Positions 60,375 to 64,000 of a DNA stretch of 64,000 nucleotides are shown here, piece after piece (position 1 is the stretch's first letter; every line of letters starts with the position of its first letter). A program made the translations under genes and the position numbers. Source of the stretch: Candidatus Saccharimonadota bacterium. GTDB lineage: Bacteria > Patescibacteriota > Saccharimonadia > Saccharimonadales > Saccharimonadaceae. Below the pieces are notes generated by a model. The model did not search any database. It saw only the letters and a list, made by a program, of their open reading frames with translations, and was not told where the DNA came from. The stretch lies in assembly GCA_017431105.1 (NCBI GenBank), contig JAFRLS010000034.1, positions 124,001-188,000 of the forward strand, read 5' to 3'.

Positions 60375-61244
60375 ATGAATCCACAACAACCACAACAAAT
60401 TTTGCCAAATCAGAACCAGTCGCAAGCACCACAGATGATAGTCCCAGGCGACGGGCAGAATAGGATAGCCATGAACGATCCTAGCACTCAGAATTTGGGT
60501 ATGGTAGCAATGGCGGCGCAACAGGCCGCACCGACATCTCCGAATAAAGAAGTGCCGACTTCTACGCAGGCAACTTTGTTGATATCTGAGTTACGTGATA
60601 ACGTAGTAATTATGAAAGATGGCTCTTTTAGGGCTGTGGTGGCCTGCAAATCGATAAACTTTGATTTAATGTCTGACGTAGAACGTGAAGCAGTAGAATA
60701 TTCGTATCAAAATTTCTTAAATTCGTTAAAATTTACAACGCAAATATTGGTGCGTTCACAAAGAGTTGATATTGGGCCGTATATTGAGAAATTGTCTGAG
60801 ATTAGGCGCAACAATGATAATATGCTGCTTGGCGTCTTGATGGATGATTACATTAACTTTATTGATGTTCTGTCGCAAGAAGCGAATATCATGGATAAGG
60901 CATTCTTTATTGTAGTACCGTATTATTCGTCGCCGGATGCAGAGAAAGTATTGCAACAAACTAAGAATTTCTTTAAATCTTTTTCGAAATCGAAAGCGCC
61001 AGAAGTGACAAGAATTGATCGGGCGACTTACGATAAGGCTTTGTCGGAGCTTGCGAATAGAGTGGATTCTGTAATGTCTGGGTTGTTCCAAATTGGTATG
61101 CATTCAGTTAGGTTAAACACTAGGGAATTAGCGGAGCTTTATTATAATTTCAATAATCCAGATACTGCAGTAAGAGAGCCTTTGGTTGATTTTTCCAAAC
61201 TTGCGACAATGTATGTAAGAAAGGGAGAGAAGCAAAATGGGTAA
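60375..61244 (+). CDS. TraC/VirB4-N-terminal-like T4SS protein
   Basis: The 289-aa protein has a Gln/Pro/Asn-rich start (about 1-65), then a folded region with TQATLLISELRDNVVIMKDGSFRAVVAC. That segment resembles the N-terminal domain of VirB4/TraC ATPases. Further on it has SLKFTTQILVRSQRVDIGPYIEKL and FFIVVPYYSSPDAEKVL. It lacks Walker motifs. The gene lies 3 bp after prgI and overlaps virB4 by 8 bp, so it probably acts as a separate N-terminal partner of VirB4. That role is inferred. Confidence 0.82.
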   Translation: MNPQQPQQILPNQNQSQAPQMIVPGDGQNRIAMNDPSTQNLGMVAMAAQQAAPTSPNKEVPTSTQATLLISELRDNVVIMKDGSFRAVVACKSINFDLMSDVEREAVEYSYQNFLNSLKFTTQILVRSQRVDIGPYIEKLSEIRRNNDNMLLGVLMDDYINFIDVLSQEANIMDKAFFIVVPYYSSPDAEKVLQQTKNFFKSFSKSKAPEVTRIDRATYDKALSELANRVDSVMSGLFQIGMHSVRLNTRELAELYYNFNNPDTAVREPLVDFSKLATMYVRKGEKQNG

Positions 61245-63066
61245 GAAGAAAATGACGCCAGCAGAAATTGCGGCACAAGCCGAAGCGATGGAGGCGGCGG
61301 AGATTCAACAGGCGTTTGAGCAGGGTACTAATACTTTAAGAGATTTAATTTCTCCGTCGGCAATCGAGATTCATTCAGATTATTTCAGATTAGGGACAAA
61401 ATACGGCCGAACATTATACATATATGGTTATCCTCGCTCAATATATACGGGCTGGATCTCGCCAATTATTAATATTGATGAAGTAGTTGATGTGTCGATG
61501 TATATCTACCCAGTGGAGTCGGCAGTAGTGATGAAGAACTTACGTACGAAAGTGACGCAACTTGAGGCCTCGATGAATCTAAATGCAGAAAAAGGCAAAG
61601 TACGTGACCCGGAGCTAGAAGCGGCGATTAATGATGCCGAGGATCTACGCGATCAATTGCAGGTGGGGGCACAGAGGTTTTTCCGTTTTGGGCTTTATAT
61701 AACGTTATGGGCGGATTCTTTAGATGAGTTAAAATTTGTACAACAGAAAATCGAGACGATTTTTGGCCAGCAGATGATTTTTTCGAAAGTAGCAAATTCA
61801 CAACAGGAGCAGGGACTTAACTCGACAATGCCACAATGTACTGATCAGCTGCAGATTCGACGCAATATGAATACGGGTGCAATTTCGACCTCATTCCCAT
61901 TTACATCGGCGGATTTGACGCAGGATAAAGGTATTCTGTATGGCATAAACATGCATAATAATGGATTGGTGATTTTCGATAGATTTAGTTTGGAAAATGC
62001 TAACATGGTGGTGTTTGCAAAGTCTGGTGCTGGTAAATCTTTTAGCGTGAAGCTGGAAGCTTTACGGTCAATGATGGTAGGAAGTGAAATTTTAATTATT
62101 GACCCTGAGAATGAGTACCAGAAGTTATGTGATGCGGTGGGTGGATCATATATTAGATTATCGTTAAACTCAGACGTAAGAATTAATCCGTTTGATTTGC
62201 CAAAGGTGGTGGATTCGGAAGATGCGAATGATGCATTGCGTGCAAATTTGGTAACTTTACACGGTTTATTTAGGTTAATGCTTGGCGGTAACCAAGTAAC
62301 AGCTGGTGGCCAGGTAGTGCCGGCCTTGACGGCTAACGAAGAGGCGGATCTAGATCAGGCTTTGATCGATACATATGCGAGAGCCGGAATTACTTCAGAT
62401 CCTTTGACTCATCAATCCACGCCGCCAACGATTTTGAATTTGTATGATACTTTGCTCCATATGGAGGGTACAGGACCGCAATTGGCGCAGAGATTGCGTA
62501 AATATACAACCGGTACGTTTGCGGGGATTTTTTCACAACAGTCGAACGTAGATATTAACAATCAGATGGTAGTATTCAATATTCGCGACCTTGAGGATGA
62601 GCTTAGGCCAGTGGCGATGTATATTGTGCTTTCGCATATTTGGAATATCGTGAGAGCGGAACAGAAAAAGCGGTTACTCATCGTGGATGAAGCGTGGCAA
62701 TTAATGAAGTATGATGATTCGGCTAACTTTTTGTTTTCTTTGGCGAAACGTGCACGTAAATATTATTTAGGCCTAACGACGATTACGCAAGACGTAGAAG
62801 ATTTCATGAGCTCCAAAATGGGGCGGGCGATTGTAGCGAACTCATCCATGCAGCTACTACTAAAGCAGTCTGCTTCGGCAGTAGATGTGCTATCCGATGT
62901 GTTTAAATTAACCGAGGAAGAGAAACGGCGTTTGGCTAATTTCCCGGTGGGGCAGGGCTTGTTCTTCGCTGGGCAAAACCATGTACATATCCAGATAATT
63001 GCGAGCGAGACGGAAGAAGGTTTGATTACCACGAATCCAAATGTGAAACAAGGGCCGGGACAGTAA
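61237..63066 (+). CDS. virB4: VirB4-family T4SS ATPase
   Basis: VirB4 ATPases energise pilus assembly and substrate transfer. The 609-aa protein has an Ala/Glu-rich N-terminus and a mixed domain to about 240. Walker A AKSGAGKS is near 261 and the conserved IIDPENEYQKL follows. Walker B is LLIVDEAWQLMK near 479-490, then the C-terminal TTITQDVEDFM and sensor region. Overlap with the TraC-like gene (8 bp) implies coupled translation. It ends 3 bp before the lysozyme gene. Confidence 0.95.
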   Translation: MGKKKMTPAEIAAQAEAMEAAEIQQAFEQGTNTLRDLISPSAIEIHSDYFRLGTKYGRTLYIYGYPRSIYTGWISPIINIDEVVDVSMYIYPVESAVVMKNLRTKVTQLEASMNLNAEKGKVRDPELEAAINDAEDLRDQLQVGAQRFFRFGLYITLWADSLDELKFVQQKIETIFGQQMIFSKVANSQQEQGLNSTMPQCTDQLQIRRNMNTGAISTSFPFTSADLTQDKGILYGINMHNNGLVIFDRFSLENANMVVFAKSGAGKSFSVKLEALRSMMVGSEILIIDPENEYQKLCDAVGGSYIRLSLNSDVRINPFDLPKVVDSEDANDALRANLVTLHGLFRLMLGGNQVTAGGQVVPALTANEEADLDQALIDTYARAGITSDPLTHQSTPPTILNLYDTLLHMEGTGPQLAQRLRKYTTGTFAGIFSQQSNVDINNQMVVFNIRDLEDELRPVAMYIVLSHIWNIVRAEQKKRLLIVDEAWQLMKYDDSANFLFSLAKRARKYYLGLTTITQDVEDFMSSKMGRAIVANSSMQLLLKQSASAVDVLSDVFKLTEEEKRRLANFPVGQGLFFAGQNHVHIQIIASETEEGLITTNPNVKQGPGQ

Positions 63067-63069
63067 TAA

Positions 63070-64000
63070 ATGAAAGTAAAGGCAGTTTTTCAAAAATTTA
63101 TAGTAGTTGCCCTGTCTATGATATTGGTAGTTTCGTCACCGGCTTCAACTTATGCTAAGTTGTCGGCGGAAATGTTGGATATGTTTGCGCAGAATGATGT
63201 CATGTTTTATGATCCAGATGAAACCGAGAGAAATCTTTGTAGTTCTTCTAGCTCGACTGGGGATTGTTATATTGCTGGCTCGAATTGGGATGAGAGAATG
63301 TGGTCTGCTTTAAGACATGTGGGGTTTACGCCAGAACAAACAGCCGGTGTTCTTGGTAATATAGCTCACGAAGCAAATACGCCCGTAAGACAGGAAATCT
63401 CTTACAATATGGCTAGGGAGAACGGCTGTCTTACAGAAGAAGGTTTAGCATATGATATTGAAATTGATTTTACTACTGTAGAGGGAGGTTTACATCACGA
63501 TAGTTGTATGCAGAATTATTCTGACGCTTATAAAAAAGGTTCTAATGTTCAGGGTGTGGGCATTGGTCTTGCCGGATGGACGTGGCCTACTATCCGCCAG
63601 GCTTATTTGAAAATATTGACTGACCTTGGTTTGGAAAAATATTTTAAAGGCGAGGCATGGAGAACTTATGGTTCATATGCGACGGACGACGAGCTTAGAG
63701 AGGCAATAAAAAATGAAACTGGGTCGGAGGACGATTATTATGCTTTATGGTGTGCTGCCATAGGATTTATGTGGAGCGAACTAAAGGACAAAGAGTTTAT
63801 GAATCAAACAACTGTGGCTGAATATGCCGGTTGGGATGCGGCGAATTACGAGAGGTGTGCTGGTGGTTGTGAGGTGGGCGGGGACCAATATAATTTGCGT
63901 ATTGCAACTGCAGAAGAATACTATGAGAAGTATGAGGATGGCTATTTTGATGCAGTAGAGAATGGTTCTTTGCCATCCGAAATAGAATCTGTAGGTGGAG
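63070..64000 (+). CDS. Secreted phage-type lysozyme-like peptidoglycan hydrolase (cut by window edge)
   Basis: The ORF starts at ATG 63070 and stays open to the window end, so about 310 N-terminal residues are visible. A signal peptide (about 1-29, ending TYA-KLSA) is followed near residue 77 by a domain with MWSALRHVGFTPEQTAGVLGNIAHEAN and GVGIGLAGWT. This resembles the phage tail lysozyme fold (Phage_lysozyme2 type), with Glu of AHEAN as likely catalytic acid. Several Cys residues suit an exported protein. Its place directly after virB4 matches the VirB1-like wall-opening enzyme of T4SS. The C-terminus and total length are unknown. Confidence 0.85.
   Translation, partial: MKVKAVFQKFIVVALSMILVVSSPASTYAKLSAEMLDMFAQNDVMFYDPDETERNLCSSSSSTGDCYIAGSNWDERMWSALRHVGFTPEQTAGVLGNIAHEANTPVRQEISYNMARENGCLTEEGLAYDIEIDFTTVEGGLHHDSCMQNYSDAYKKGSNVQGVGIGLAGWTWPTIRQAYLKILTDLGLEKYFKGEAWRTYGSYATDDELREAIKNETGSEDDYYALWCAAIGFMWSELKDKEFMNQTTVAEYAGWDAANYERCAGGCEVGGDQYNLRIATAEEYYEKYEDGYFDAVENGSLPSEIESVGG

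Noticed and set aside
1-64000. UGA recoded as glycine (genetic code 25)
   Set aside because: Several conserved proteins, including AckA, end at TGA at the expected length, and no conserved protein needs read-through, so the standard bacterial code fits.

Overview
The window reads as a chromosome segment of a Candidate Phyla Radiation bacterium, most likely a Saccharibacterium (TM7). The evidence is indirect but consistent: small, tightly packed genes; a minimal dnaA/dnaN/recF and rpmH/rnpA/yidC/jag origin neighbourhood; a T4SS-like locus of pilin-like proteins, VirB6-like proteins, PrgI and VirB4; large surface and secreted proteins; and many genes whose -10 box lies only 6-10 nt before the ATG. 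TGA is used as a stop (for example in ackA), which argues against the recoded Gracilibacteria/Absconditabacteria lineages. No insertion sequence, integrase, CRISPR array or rRNA was found. No gene-free stretch exceeds 300 bp. The species was not identified.

Layout. 1-1.8 kb: the 3' part of an unknown large protein cut by the left edge. 1.8-7.8 kb: the replication origin neighbourhood, with recF-dnaN-dnaA leftward and rpmH-rnpA-yidC-jag rightward, and DnaA-box-like clusters on both sides of dnaA. 7.8-12.2 kb: an LCP-family cell-wall glycopolymer ligase, a short LexA-like DNA-binding protein, and two membrane-anchored or secreted proteins, one with a lysozyme-like domain. 12.2-36.2 kb: a large surface-glycan region. 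It holds a pyruvyltransferase; many glycosyltransferases; an eight-gene operon for a dTDP-4-amino-4,6-dideoxy sugar that contains an unusual RmlB-ATP-grasp fusion and a small flippase pair; GalE; a two-gene ABC polysaccharide exporter; a CotH-like protein; a GtrA/GtrB/GtrII-like module; and a polysaccharide deacetylase. 36.2-39.7 kb: a large cell-surface protein with dockerin and cohesin-like regions and a Gly-Pro repeat stalk. 39.8-42.6 kb: uvrA. 42.7-47.0 kb: a membrane protein and a VirB6-like protein with a large ectodomain. 47.1-51.4 kb: ackA, a methyltransferase, a TetR-like regulator, and groES-groEL behind a CIRCE operator. 51.4-64 kb: hypothetical proteins, tRNA-Ser(GCU), four VirB2-like pilin genes, comF, hsp20, and the VirB6-PrgI-(TraC-like)-VirB4-phage-lysozyme operon, which runs off the right edge.

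How it fits together. The dominant theme is the cell envelope: glycan precursor synthesis, flipping, export and ligation to the wall, plus surface proteins and a T4SS or pilus-like machine with several pilin variants. In a host-attached epibiont these would be the contact surface. Start sites fall into two classes. Core genes, chaperone genes and genes inside operons have clear Shine-Dalgarno sequences. About nineteen genes, mostly the first genes of envelope transcription units, appear to be leaderless.
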